Origin: Acidithiobacillus ferrivorans
GTDB taxonomy: Bacteria > Pseudomonadota > Gammaproteobacteria > Acidithiobacillales > Acidithiobacillaceae
Assembly: GCA_018853935.1 (NCBI GenBank)
Contig: JAAOMR010000093.1
Location: forward strand, 1-42,661
Length of the DNA: 42,661 nt
Direction: 5' to 3'
Under the pieces are notes generated by a model, which had not been told where the DNA came from, ran no database searches, and saw only the letters and a program-made list of their open reading frames with translations. Both the position numbers and the translations under genes were made by a program. Shown here piece by piece: positions 23,378 to 30,688 of this stretch (positions are counted from its first letter, which is position 1; each line of letters starts with the position of its first letter).

Positions 23378-23427
23378 GCTCTTTCAGTAAAAAACTCCCA
23401 GAACATCTTCCGACCCAAGGCTGCCGG

Positions 23428-23455
23428 GCAAACTGGACCTGTACGATGTCCAGCA
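23428..23455. repeat. 28-bp direct repeat, copy 1
   Basis: A 28-base sequence containing AACTGGACCTGTACGATGTC is repeated exactly at 23736-23763. It contains the stem CTGGAC/GTCCAG. Copy 1 lies just upstream of the 58-residue gene; copy 2 is in the 3' end of the minus-strand gene 23696-24319. Both copies follow a GCTTCGGC terminator at a similar distance. Confidence 0.85.
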
Positions 23456-23475
23456 GACAGAAAAAGGAGAATGAC

Positions 23476-23652
23476 ATGGATGGGATTACAGTTTTCGCAC
23501 TGACGACGATAGGCATTGCTCTGTTCATCGGCGCCTTTTATTTGTTCCTGGATTTTGTGGACATGAAGGCCGAACAGTCCAGAAAAGAGCGTGAGCTTCG
23601 AGAGGCACAATCTCAGCACCCCGAGCGCCATCTACCCGACGGCACTTCCTGA
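23476..23652 (+). CDS. 58-residue single-pass membrane protein
   Basis: ATG 23476 follows AAAAAGGAGAATGAC. The product has an N-terminal membrane segment (about residues 5-29) and a charged, helical C-terminus (DMKAEQSRKERELREAQSQ). An in-frame extension upstream to 23278 has no ribosome site and crosses the upstream terminator, so it is rejected. Function unknown. The gene is bounded by terminators on both sides. Confidence 0.6.
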   Translation: MDGITVFALTTIGIALFIGAFYLFLDFVDMKAEQSRKERELREAQSQHPERHLPDGTS

Positions 23653-23664
23653 TCCATCCCCACC

Positions 23665-23690
23665 CCCATGCTTCGGCTTGGGTTTTTTTT
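23665..23690 (+). terminator. Rho-independent terminator between convergent genes
   Basis: Stem CCCATGC/GCTTGGG with one mismatch around a TTCG loop, followed by eight T residues. It ends the 58-residue gene; the minus-strand gene 23696-24319 ends a few bases further on. Confidence 0.88.
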
Positions 23691-23695
23691 GCGGC

Positions 23696-24319
23696 TCAAG
23701 GTTCAAAAACCGCCACAACATCCTCCGGCTGCCCTGCAAACTGGACCTGTACGATGTCCAGCAAATCCTCTTCCTTGTCCACCCAGCCAATCCCGAAGCG
23801 ATCCATTGTGGTAATGGATCGGTCTGATGGCCGCCAGTAGATAATCCGGTCAGGACGCGCAGTATCCTTATTTTTCATGGTGTTGAGAATTCTATCAGGA
23901 AGACAGTCTATGTAGGTGATAGGCTCTACGCCTGGAGGGTACCCAATATTCCGCAAGGCGACTATGGCCGAAAGTGGCATGGGCTGTGGCCAGAGATACT
24001 CGGCTTTACCAAAGTAGGTGCTGAGGCCGGATTCCAACAACGCCAAGTCCCATAGTCCGGCACCACTCCTGTGTGCAGGAACAGAGAGCATCACTCGTGG
24101 ATCGTCAGCGCCATTGTATCGTCCCCGTATTTCGCGCATGAACTCTTCTAGCCACGGCGAACAGACCCAGCCCCTCCCGTTGTGCAGAACCAGTGTTCCT
24201 ACCGGATTGATGACGATGTCCGGTGTCCGCCAGTCGCGCCGCTGCGCGAAAAACGCTTCGATCTGTTGCTGCCGTGCTGCTCCCATATCAAACCCCCGTG
24301 CCGCTATCGCGTATTCCAT
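23696..24319 (-). CDS. Hypothetical 207-residue protein
   Basis: A soluble mixed alpha/beta protein with no signal peptide, membrane segment or recognised motif. Segments such as WRTPDIVINPVGTLVLHNG and DRIIYWRPSDRSITTMDRFG look like ordinary coding sequence, and codon use resembles the neighbouring genes. No clear ribosome site precedes ATG 24319; an internal ATG at 24286 is an alternative start. The 3' end carries copy 2 of the 28-bp repeat (LLDIVQVQFAGQ). It is the last gene of the minus-strand maintenance module and is separated from the gene before it by the hairpin array. Confidence 0.6.
   Translation of the reverse strand: MEYAIAARGFDMGAARQQQIEAFFAQRRDWRTPDIVINPVGTLVLHNGRGWVCSPWLEEFMREIRGRYNGADDPRVMLSVPAHRSGAGLWDLALLESGLSTYFGKAEYLWPQPMPLSAIVALRNIGYPPGVEPITYIDCLPDRILNTMKNKDTARPDRIIYWRPSDRSITTMDRFGIGWVDKEEDLLDIVQVQFAGQPEDVVAVFEP
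23736..23763. repeat. 28-bp direct repeat, copy 2
   Basis: Exact copy of 23428-23455, here within the coding end of the 207-residue gene. The antisense frame at copy 1 still encodes LLDIVQVQFA, so copy 1 looks like a remnant of a duplicated 3' end. Confidence 0.85.
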
Positions 24320-24358
24320 CGTGCCAGTATGAATGTTGCTGGATATTGGTATTCATCA

Positions 24359-24496
24359 CCCCCTCCGGGGGAATTTCAGGATTGCGCTATCGCGCATCCC
24401 AGTCAGGCCCTATCGGGCCATATCAGGCTCTTCGAGCCGGTTCACGCCCTGCGGGCGGGGGCACGTCCGGGAACGTGCGGCCAACTTACGTTGGCC
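24359..24496. repeat. Tandem array of seven different short hairpins
   Basis: Seven perfect short inverted repeats follow one another in 138 bases: CCCCC/GGGGG (24359-24371), TGCGC/GCGCA (24383-24396), GGCCC/GGGCC (24406-24419), GGCTC/GAGCC (24426-24438), CGCCC/GGGCG (24445-24457), GCACGT/ACGTGC (24461-24478) and GGCCAAC/GTTGGCC (24479-24496). Loops are 3-6 bases (TCC, TATC, TATC, TTC, TGC, CCGGGA, TTAC), and the middle units are preceded by TCA. The stems differ in sequence, so structure is repeated rather than sequence. No gene is supported here. Confidence 0.85.
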
Positions 24497-24528
24497 TTTT
24501 GGTGCTGGCCTGCAAAGTTACTTTCCTG

Positions 24529-24867
24529 CTAATCATTCGCTGATTCGTCTGTTATAGCATCCGAGTGTGCATCTTCTATCTGTTTCAGCATTGCAGTTGT
24601 TTTTGCTGTGGGCACCCATTCCTGCACAAAAACAGGTTTCGGCCTTTCTGGGAGTTTTCCGCCCTCTTTGATCATCGCATCGTCCACTCCTGCGAGATTC
24701 AGCAGCTTGCGATACCGATAAAATGTTGACCTCGATGTGGACTCCCGCACAGCGTCGAAACCCAAAGCTCCAACACGGAAATAGAATCCCCAGGCGTCCA
24801 TTGCCTGCCTTTTGGTTTCTGCAATCGCTGTTAGCCTGTCTAGCAACCCATCGTTCTCTTTAGTCAT
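24529..24867 (-). CDS. Protein resembling the C-terminus of phage/plasmid Rep (gene II/X type)
   Basis: A 112-residue product starting at ATG 24867. The segment STSRSTFYRYRKLLNLAGVD (residues 43-62) matches the pattern seen near the C-terminus of filamentous phage and plasmid replication proteins of the II/X family. The catalytic part of such Rep proteins is absent, so this may be a fragment, a stand-alone DNA-binding domain, or a coincidental resemblance. A longer frame extends to 25299 but overlaps the 126-residue gene out of frame and is not supported. Confidence 0.5.
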   Translation of the reverse strand: MTKENDGLLDRLTAIAETKRQAMDAWGFYFRVGALGFDAVRESTSRSTFYRYRKLLNLAGVDDAMIKEGGKLPERPKPVFVQEWVPTAKTTAMLKQIEDAHSDAITDESAND

Positions 24868-24890
24868 CTCTGTGCTTTCCCCACAATTTC

Positions 24891-24899
24891 TGTGGATAA
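24891..24899 (-). promoter_or_regulatory. Single DnaA-box-like sequence
   Basis: TGTGGATAA is the complement of a consensus DnaA box. It is isolated, with no cluster of boxes or AT-rich region around it, so it is recorded only as a possible site near the Rep-like gene. Confidence 0.25.
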
Positions 24900-25009
24900 C
24901 TCTACGCGCATTGTCACAATCCTGAAACAATCCATGTGCTTTTCGGAATGCCGCTTTTTTAGGCGTGCACGGTTTCCGTTTCCGTGTTGGATCCCTGCAG
25001 GACGACCGC

Positions 25010-25390
25010 TCAGGTGTATCTGGGCTCTCGTCCACAGGACCGCTCGTATTGTTCCCAAGCATCCACATCCCTATGATCAATGCCCCAGCATAGCTCGTTG
25101 GTGCCGTGTACCCACATAACGGTTCCACCACGTCGTGCGCCGGGGAATGTCCAATGTGCCTGGTGGCTTCCCATCCTGTTTTCCTTTGTCGCTTTTTCAA
25201 AGGTGAATGTTTGATCCGGCCTTGCCTGACGCACCTGCGCCACAAAATCGTCGAAGTTGCTTTCATCATCATCACTACTGCAGCTCTTGAGAAATTCAAT
25301 TCGCTCTACCAAGCGCTTTTCCTGTGTGCGTTTGCGTGCCAGCTCCTCTTCAAGTTCTGCCAACCGCGTTTTGCGTTCGTCTATAGTCAT
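25010..25390 (-). CDS. Small coiled-coil protein of unknown function
   Basis: A 126-residue product with an N-terminal coiled coil (about residues 5-37, ERKTRLAELEEELARKRTQE), an acidic linker (SSDDDESNFDD) and a C-terminal globular part with several Trp and His residues. The start overlaps the preceding stop as ATGA, supporting coupling with the 87-residue gene. Function is unknown. The 142 bases to the next gene hold only a possible 23-codon frame that ends on the next start codon. Confidence 0.65.
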   Translation of the reverse strand: MTIDERKTRLAELEEELARKRTQEKRLVERIEFLKSCSSDDDESNFDDFVAQVRQARPDQTFTFEKATKENRMGSHQAHWTFPGARRGGTVMWVHGTNELCWGIDHRDVDAWEQYERSCGREPRYT

Positions 25391-25650
25391 GCCGCTTCCT
25401 CTTCCGTGGATTTCGACCCGGCAATATCCGCTACCGTATCCAGGGTATCCCGTTCTTCTTCCACCACGTCGCCCGTTTCGCGCTCTTTTTCTACCAGGCT
25501 GATGATCTTGTTCAGCTTGGCTGGCTTTATATCGAGATATTCCGCAATGGCCTTCACGTCTTCCTTTAACTGCTCCTGCATCGCCGCAACCGCGGCACGT
25601 CGGTTGATGACATCCTCAATCGCCTTTCTGGACTTCGTATCTATCTGCAT
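25387..25650 (-). CDS. Small helical protein of unknown function
   Basis: An 87-residue acidic protein, almost entirely helical by composition (RKAIEDVINRRAAVAAMQEQ, then DIKPAKLNKIISLVEKERE). A motif of two helices followed by an acidic tail recalls small phage DNA-binding accessory proteins, but this is not firm. ATG 25650 follows AGGAGTATGGAGCC. It lies 87 bases after the topoisomerase gene. Confidence 0.62.
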   Translation of the reverse strand: MQIDTKSRKAIEDVINRRAAVAAMQEQLKEDVKAIAEYLDIKPAKLNKIISLVEKERETGDVVEEERDTLDTVADIAGSKSTEEEAA

Positions 25651-25736
25651 GGCTCCATACTCCTATCGTCTAACGGTTCCGGCGTATTTTGTGCATCACC
25701 CGCATATCGCCGTCCTATGCGGATAATCCCGAATCC

Positions 25737-27875
25737 TTAATCCATGATCGTTGATCGCCGCGCTACGGGTTTACCCGTGCGCTTTCCCGCAGGTTTGCCT
25801 GCGGACTTTTTGGCTGCGGCTTCGGGCTTGGCCTTGCCGCCTTTGCCCGCCGGCAGTGTCTCCCAAAGTTTACCGATGGCCCCTTTGTCGTCCCACCAGG
25901 TTCCGTGGCCTTTGGCGCACCTGAAAAACCCATGCCTCTTGGATGTCTCGTAGCGTCCGGTCGGCTTTCCGCATTCCGGGCACGCTGGCCCGTCCGTATT
26001 GGATTCCACTTTATCCCCGAAGGGTTCACCCGGTGTCCCGTCTTTGTCTTGGAGCAGATTGTGGTTATCCCTGTTGGAGCACGCCCAGAAAAACGTCCCT
26101 TTTTTCTTCTTGCTCTCGCGCCGACTGACGGTGCCGCCGCACCCGTCTACCGGGCACGGTTGCGAGTTATCTGCCCCCTTGGGCATGGTTGCGATGGTGC
26201 TTTGAATATCCGCATAGGATTTGGCCAATAGATTGCGGGGTGGCATTTTGCCTTCGGTGATGAGATCCAGGCTCTCCTCGATCAGCCGGGTGTATTCCAG
26301 ACCCGCAAAGTCGAAAGGGCGCAGCGCATCGACGACCTGCTCACCCAGATTCGTCGCGTAGAGGGCCGGCGCCTTGCCTTTGCGCTTCATGTAATCACGC
26401 TTGTAGAGCACCTTGATGATGCTGGCGTAGGTGGACGGGCGGCCTACGCCGTGGTCCTCCAGCGCCTTGATGAGTGTCGATTCCGTGTAGCGCGGCGGTG
26501 CCTTGGTCTTTTTGCTGACCATTTCTCCGCGTTCGGCTTTGAGCTTGTCACCGACGGATAGCTTGGGTACCGGATTTGCGGCCTCCGTTTCTTTGCCCTC
26601 GCCCCCCTCACCCTCGTCTTCGCTCTCGGTATAGAGGGCACGCCAGCCGGGATCCGTAAGCACCGACCCCACGGCGCGGAACAGGGCCGGGTGCGACAGG
26701 TCTCTCCAGTGAAAAGTCCCGCCATTCAGCGTGCATGAGGTTTGCTGATAGATCGCATCAGGCATCTGGGATGCCAGCGCCCGCTTGCGGATGAGCTGGT
26801 AGAGGGCACATTGGTTCGCATCCTCACCGGCTTCTTCTGCCATGGGCTTTGTAGGACGAATCGCCTCATGTGCTTCCTGGGCATCGCCCTTGGCCTTCCA
26901 GCGCCGGGGCTTGTCCACAACGGGTAGTCCGGTTTTTTCCAGTGCCGCCCGCAGAAGCGCCTCACCTTCCTCAGAGAGATTCGGACTGTCCGTGCGGTGG
27001 TAAGTGATGTGGCCCTTATCGAAGAGCGCCTGCGCGGCTTTCATGATGTCTTCCACCCCGACCTTGAGGGCGCGGGCGCCATCCATCTGCATGGAGCTGG
27101 TGGTGAAGGGGGGAGCAGGAGCCTTGCGTGTGGGTTTCGATTCCGCTTTGGATACGACCAGTGGCATGGAGGGCAGCGCATCGGTAAGTGCCTGGGCAAA
27201 TGCCTTGTCCTGGAAGTATTCGCCTTCTTTGGTGCCGTCGATCCAGGATGCTTTCCACTCGGATACCCCGTCTTTCCCCGGCATGTGTGCGAGTACCTGG
27301 TAAAACGCCGTGGGCTTGAACGATTTGATGGCCCTCTCACGCTCGACCACCAATGCCAGTGCTGGGCTCTGCACCCGACCCGCCGAGACCTTCGCCCCGA
27401 TAGAATTGCTGAGGACTGGGGAGACTTCCCATCCGACCATGCGATCCAGCGCACGGCGGGCTTCTTGCGCCGCCACCAGGCGCATGTTCACCGGGCGCGG
27501 AGCCAGTAACGCCTTACGGATCGCGGTCTCCGTCACTTCCTGGTAGGAGACACGCTTGGCTTCACCGGGTTTGATTTTCAACACCTGGCAGACATGCCAG
27601 GCGATGCCTTCGCCCTCCCGATCCGGATCGGTGGCGATGTACACGGCATCGGCACTCTGCGCCGCGGCACGGAGTCCGGAGACGATCTCTTTGTGCTTCG
27701 TATCCAGAATATCGTAGCGCATGGCGAAGTCTGGCGGGCGGACATAAGCGGCTTCCCCGGTTACGGGAAGATCCCGGATATGGCCGAGAGTAGCCTTCAC
27801 CTGCCAGCCGTTTCCGAGAATATGCCCGATATGCTGGGCTTTCTTGGGTGACTCGACGATGAGGAGGGCGCTCAC
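25737..27875 (-). CDS. topA: DNA topoisomerase I (type IA)
   Basis: Type IA topoisomerases relax negative supercoils through a 5'-phosphotyrosine link. The 712-residue protein has the Toprim motifs (LLIVESPKKAQHIG at residues 4-17 and IATDPDREGEGIAWH at 80-94), the VSAGRVQSPAL motif and the active-site Tyr292 in HITYHRTDS. The C-terminus has two zinc-ribbon-like domains (CPVDGCGG near 585 and CPECGKPTGRYE near 640) and a basic Lys/Gly/Ala tail. It is shorter than chromosomal TopA, typical of enzymes carried on plasmids and ICEs. The GTG start overlaps the stop of a 21-codon frame as GTGA. Confidence 0.95.
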   Translation of the reverse strand: MSALLIVESPKKAQHIGHILGNGWQVKATLGHIRDLPVTGEAAYVRPPDFAMRYDILDTKHKEIVSGLRAAAQSADAVYIATDPDREGEGIAWHVCQVLKIKPGEAKRVSYQEVTETAIRKALLAPRPVNMRLVAAQEARRALDRMVGWEVSPVLSNSIGAKVSAGRVQSPALALVVERERAIKSFKPTAFYQVLAHMPGKDGVSEWKASWIDGTKEGEYFQDKAFAQALTDALPSMPLVVSKAESKPTRKAPAPPFTTSSMQMDGARALKVGVEDIMKAAQALFDKGHITYHRTDSPNLSEEGEALLRAALEKTGLPVVDKPRRWKAKGDAQEAHEAIRPTKPMAEEAGEDANQCALYQLIRKRALASQMPDAIYQQTSCTLNGGTFHWRDLSHPALFRAVGSVLTDPGWRALYTESEDEGEGGEGKETEAANPVPKLSVGDKLKAERGEMVSKKTKAPPRYTESTLIKALEDHGVGRPSTYASIIKVLYKRDYMKRKGKAPALYATNLGEQVVDALRPFDFAGLEYTRLIEESLDLITEGKMPPRNLLAKSYADIQSTIATMPKGADNSQPCPVDGCGGTVSRRESKKKKGTFFWACSNRDNHNLLQDKDGTPGEPFGDKVESNTDGPACPECGKPTGRYETSKRHGFFRCAKGHGTWWDDKGAIGKLWETLPAGKGGKAKPEAAAKKSAGKPAGKRTGKPVARRSTIMD

Positions 27876-27937
27876 TGCAGTTCCTGGCGATCATAAGTAC
27901 GCCGGTCAACTTTGAGCTTGAGATTTTCCGTGATCAT
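27872..27937 (-). CDS. Possible 21-residue peptide coupled to topA
   Basis: A short frame (MITENLKLKVDRRTYDRQEL plus one residue) starts at ATG 27937 after AGGGAGTGTTT and ends on the topA start codon (GTGA). The ribosome site and the exact overlap suggest a translated peptide that could couple or tune topA translation. Too short for any similarity argument. Confidence 0.4.
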   Translation of the reverse strand: MITENLKLKVDRRTYDRQELQ

Positions 27938-27952
27938 AAACACTCCCTGTTT

Positions 27953-28282
27953 CTATAATTCGGTTCCAGCGTTGAATACTTCTCGCGGCCTCGCCAAGTC
28001 TTCGACGATGCGATTGACGCCGCCGTGCCGCCGGAGCCGGCTATCGTCGCGGGCCTCCCGCGCGGTGGCACACACCACACAGCGCACGGCGTTTACCGCG
28101 GCTACCCGGCGCGGATCAATGACCTCGGCACAGTCGAGACAATACCGCGTACCGTTTTCGTCTTCGTCTGGCTGTTCCGAGCACTTCGCCCGGTCCAACT
28201 GTTCCTGAATCCTTTGTCGATTCTCGTTTTCCGTGATTTTCGTCGCCATATCCAGAGGATCGGCGCACCATTCAGTATCCAT
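27953..28282 (-). CDS. TraR/DksA-type zinc-finger protein
   Basis: A 109-residue protein with a C4 zinc motif of the DksA/TraR type: YCLDCAEVIDPRRVAAVN and RCVVCA (about residues 47-71). TraR-like proteins bind RNA polymerase through the secondary channel and mimic DksA with ppGpp. The helical part before the finger is short (about 45 residues), as in TraR. ATG 28282 follows AAAAGGAGTTCTT. It may adjust host transcription during element activity. A C-terminal extension of about 38 residues is unusual. Confidence 0.82.
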   Translation of the reverse strand: MDTEWCADPLDMATKITENENRQRIQEQLDRAKCSEQPDEDENGTRYCLDCAEVIDPRRVAAVNAVRCVVCATAREARDDSRLRRHGGVNRIVEDLARPREVFNAGTEL

Positions 28283-28305
28283 AAGAACTCCTTTTCACTT
28301 TCACG

Positions 28306-29202
28306 CTACCGATTCGGGTGAATGATTCGAGATCCATTTTCAAAACGAACGAACTCACCAAAGAAACGAATTCGCACGCTCCCCAAAGGACCATTTCGGT
28401 GTTTTCCAATGATAACCTCAGCCATCCCCAGAAGATTATCTCTATCCTGGTAAAGAACCTCATCGCGGTAATAAATCTCATGACGGTAGAGAAAAAGGAT
28501 TAAGTCAGCGTCATCTCCAAGAGCGCCCATGTGGAGCAGATCGCTGATCTTAGGTCTTTTGTCCACACGGAAATCAATCTCTTTGTTGAGTTGGGATGTA
28601 AGAATCACGGGAAGCTGCAACTCCATGGCCAGCGTTTTCAACCCGCGAACGATCTTGGTTATTTCTTCCGGTTTATCACCATGAAGCATTCGTTGGAGAC
28701 AATCGACAACGATCAGACGCACGTCCTGCTTCTGCTTTAACTGCACAACTTCAGCGCGAATCTTCTCAACGGTGTTTTCCGAGGATACGGCAATAAATAA
28801 TGGGGCATTCATCAACTCCTTGATGGCATTACACCAGCGCGGCCAGTCGTCATCGTGCGTGCGGCCTGCACACAGACGCCGAGCATCCGTCCAAGCACGA
28901 GAAGAAAGTGCCCGCATCGTAATGTTATCCTTGGACATTTCCATGTTGAAAACAGCAACCGGATCACCTTTGACACAGGCCACATACTCGGCGATATTCA
29001 TGGCAAGCGCGGTTTTCCCCATGCTTGGGCGGCCAGCCAGCACTATCAACTGCCCAGGATGCAGTCCCGCAGTTATCTCATCCAGATCAGCGAATCCCGT
29101 AGGTAAGCCAGTTACGCTTTGAGCAAAGGAGCTAGTTTCAGCACAATCAATAAAACCGGTTAACAAATCCGTTATCGGTGTCAGGCACGCCTTATGTCCC
29201 AT
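28306..29202 (-). CDS. Short DnaB-like replicative helicase
   Basis: A 298-residue RecA-fold helicase that corresponds to the C-terminal domain of DnaB. Motifs: LPTGFADLDEITAGLHPGQL (residues 34-53), Walker A AGRPSMGKTALAMN (56-69), Walker B RLIVVDCLQRML (167-178), and VILTSQLNKEID followed by the GDDADLILFLYR motif. The DnaB N-terminal domain needed for primase contact is missing, so it may work with a dedicated partner. ATG 29202 lies after AAGGAG. It suggests that the element replicates autonomously at some stage. Confidence 0.88.
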   Translation of the reverse strand: MGHKACLTPITDLLTGFIDCAETSSFAQSVTGLPTGFADLDEITAGLHPGQLIVLAGRPSMGKTALAMNIAEYVACVKGDPVAVFNMEMSKDNITMRALSSRAWTDARRLCAGRTHDDDWPRWCNAIKELMNAPLFIAVSSENTVEKIRAEVVQLKQKQDVRLIVVDCLQRMLHGDKPEEITKIVRGLKTLAMELQLPVILTSQLNKEIDFRVDKRPKISDLLHMGALGDDADLILFLYRHEIYYRDEVLYQDRDNLLGMAEVIIGKHRNGPLGSVRIRFFGEFVRFENGSRIIHPNR

Positions 29203-29205
29203 CTA

Positions 29206-30324
29206 CTATCTCCTTGAAATGTTCCGAACACTCTGTTGTATCAACTCAAGCCCTTGACTGTTATCCTCAGCATAGGAAGGTCCGTAATCAAAAATCACTT
29301 TCGCTGATCCAGCCTGGACATAACTATCGAGCAGCTTCACAGAAATGGCTTCTTTCGGGCCGGCAGTGGGATCTACCATTGGATTCTCCCGATACACCCT
29401 TCCATTCTCTGCGTTTTTTTCAGTTCTTACCCATCGCAAGCCTCCAGGCGATGCCCACTCAACCAGGGTATACTCCAGCCTTCGCATCGCGGCTTCCTTT
29501 TCTTCCTGGTGTTTTCTGGCGTTGGCCGCACGGATTTCATCGGCCACGGTATCCATGGCTCCGGGTGCATAATCAGTGATTTTTTCACCATTTTCCGCAG
29601 CTTTCAGTAGGCCGACCAGATAACCTACGGGATTTCCGGCATTCAGTATCCGTTCTTTCCGCATCCGGACCAGGTCGCTGAGTTTCCACGCCGCTTCCCT
29701 GGCACGAGCCATCCAGCGGCACACCTGAAAAACATGCGCCCCTTTATCGAGCAAAAACACAAGGTCTTCCGGGATGCTGGCGTGAGCACCCCCCTGTTGA
29801 ACGGCGACAAATTTGTCGTGAGGGACGGGGTTGCTGGGCCGCCGCAGGGTGGTAGGCGCAGGCGATTCTATCGAATAGCTTTCCTGCCGATCCTCTGGGT
29901 ATTGAACGCCTGCCACTGCGGATTGCTGGCGGGCTGCCGAGCTTTTGTTGTCAAACAGGAGGCGCTGGCTGCATCCATACGGATTGTAGGGGAGCCCAAC
30001 GATAGCGGCGACGCGGTGTTTCAGCATAGTATGAACAACGGCCAACCCGCCCCTTTTTTTGTGGCCTTGAGGTTTTCTTTCGATGTAACCCGCGTCAACC
30101 AAGGCCTTCAGGTGCCGATGGATCGTGGATTCTGAGCACTCAACGCGCTTCGCCAATGTTGCCACACTTGGGAATACGGGTTCCGCTAGATTGCGGGTTT
30201 TTGCACAACTAACGAGTTGTGCCAGCACTAAACGCGCCCTCATGGGTACGTCAGACGCTGCGTTCAGGACGGCCTGCATTGCCCCGACGATAGCCATTGG
30301 TATGACGTATGGCTTTCCTGCCAT
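29206..30324 (-). CDS. Winged-helix replication-initiation-like protein
   Basis: A 372-residue protein starting at ATG 30324 (longer starts reach 30438 but precede the likely promoter). It has a winged helix near residues 30-85 (FPSVATLAKRVECSESTIHR then HLKALVDAGYIERKPQG), as in replication proteins that partner with DnaB-like helicases. The middle is low complexity and the C-terminal part is helical (DLVFLLDKGAHVFQVCRWMA). It is followed by the DnaB-like gene, so initiation or helicase loading is a reasonable inference. No ribosome site is obvious. Confidence 0.7.
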   Translation of the reverse strand: MAGKPYVIPMAIVGAMQAVLNAASDVPMRARLVLAQLVSCAKTRNLAEPVFPSVATLAKRVECSESTIHRHLKALVDAGYIERKPQGHKKRGGLAVVHTMLKHRVAAIVGLPYNPYGCSQRLLFDNKSSAARQQSAVAGVQYPEDRQESYSIESPAPTTLRRPSNPVPHDKFVAVQQGGAHASIPEDLVFLLDKGAHVFQVCRWMARAREAAWKLSDLVRMRKERILNAGNPVGYLVGLLKAAENGEKITDYAPGAMDTVADEIRAANARKHQEEKEAAMRRLEYTLVEWASPGGLRWVRTEKNAENGRVYRENPMVDPTAGPKEAISVKLLDSYVQAGSAKVIFDYGPSYAEDNSQGLELIQQSVRNISRR

Positions 30325-30363
30325 CGACACGGCACGGGTGTTGTAAAACCCGTTTTCTGCTAT

Positions 30364-30369
30364 ATTATA
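30364..30369 (-). promoter_or_regulatory. Candidate -10 element upstream of the replication module
   Basis: The minus strand carries a perfect TATAAT preceded by TGCT, resembling an extended -10. No good -35 lies 16-18 bases upstream. Transcription from it would give a leader of about 30 bases to ATG 30324, and an ACGGGT/ACCCGT inverted repeat lies in that leader (30334-30353). Confidence 0.45.
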
Positions 30370-30405
30370 AGCAGGTGTTGTGCAGTGCATGTTGTGGTAC
30401 CGAGT

Positions 30406-30543
30406 ATGTGGTGCAGAGTGAAATTTGAATCGGTGCAAGATGACGTCCCTCGAAAAGAAGACATCTTGTATCCGGAATGGAAATGGGTTTCTGATATGGC
30501 ATTTTGCCCTCTTTCAGAAAGAGGCCAGCATAACACCAAGTAG
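30406..30543 (+). CDS. Possible 45-residue small protein, or a non-coding RNA locus
   Basis: A plus-strand frame of 45 residues (MWCRVKFESVQDDVPRKEDI and so on) lies in the 364-base gap between the winged-helix gene and the 73-residue gene. It contains a perfect inverted repeat CCTCTTTC/GAAAGAGG (30508-30524) and is followed by a strong plus-strand terminator at 30644-30672. No clear ribosome site is seen, so an RNA transcript without translation is equally possible. Nothing else was found in this gap. Confidence 0.3.
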   Translation: MWCRVKFESVQDDVPRKEDILYPEWKWVSDMAFCPLSERGQHNTK

Positions 30544-30643
30544 CTGATTATGTTGTTCATTATGGAAAGAGTAGCCATTTTGTAACGGGTCGCCTCATCC
30601 GCTGCAAAAATCCGGTGAAGAGCAGCAACAGCGAATAGAAAGG

Positions 30644-30672
30644 CAGGTCCAGTTTTCTGGGCCTGTTTTTTT
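30644..30672 (+). terminator. Strong rho-independent terminator on the plus strand
   Basis: CAGGTCCAG and CTGGGCCTG form a 9-bp stem (one G-T pair) with a TTTT loop followed by seven T residues. It implies a plus-strand transcript from within 30330-30640. Confidence 0.85.
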
Positions 30673-30688
30673 GTGGGCGTGAACGACC

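Noticed and set aside
24359-24496. CRISPR array
   Set aside because: The units are hairpins of different sequence with changing spacing. There is no repeat of constant sequence and no spacer of constant length.
24891-24899. Origin of replication at the DnaA-box-like sequence
   Set aside because: Only one box is present, with no cluster or AT-rich stretch. It was kept only as a low-confidence site.
24868-25299. N-terminal extension of the Rep-like gene to 256 residues
   Set aside because: The extension overlaps the coiled-coil gene 25010-25390 out of frame and reads as low-quality sequence. The shorter start is preferred.
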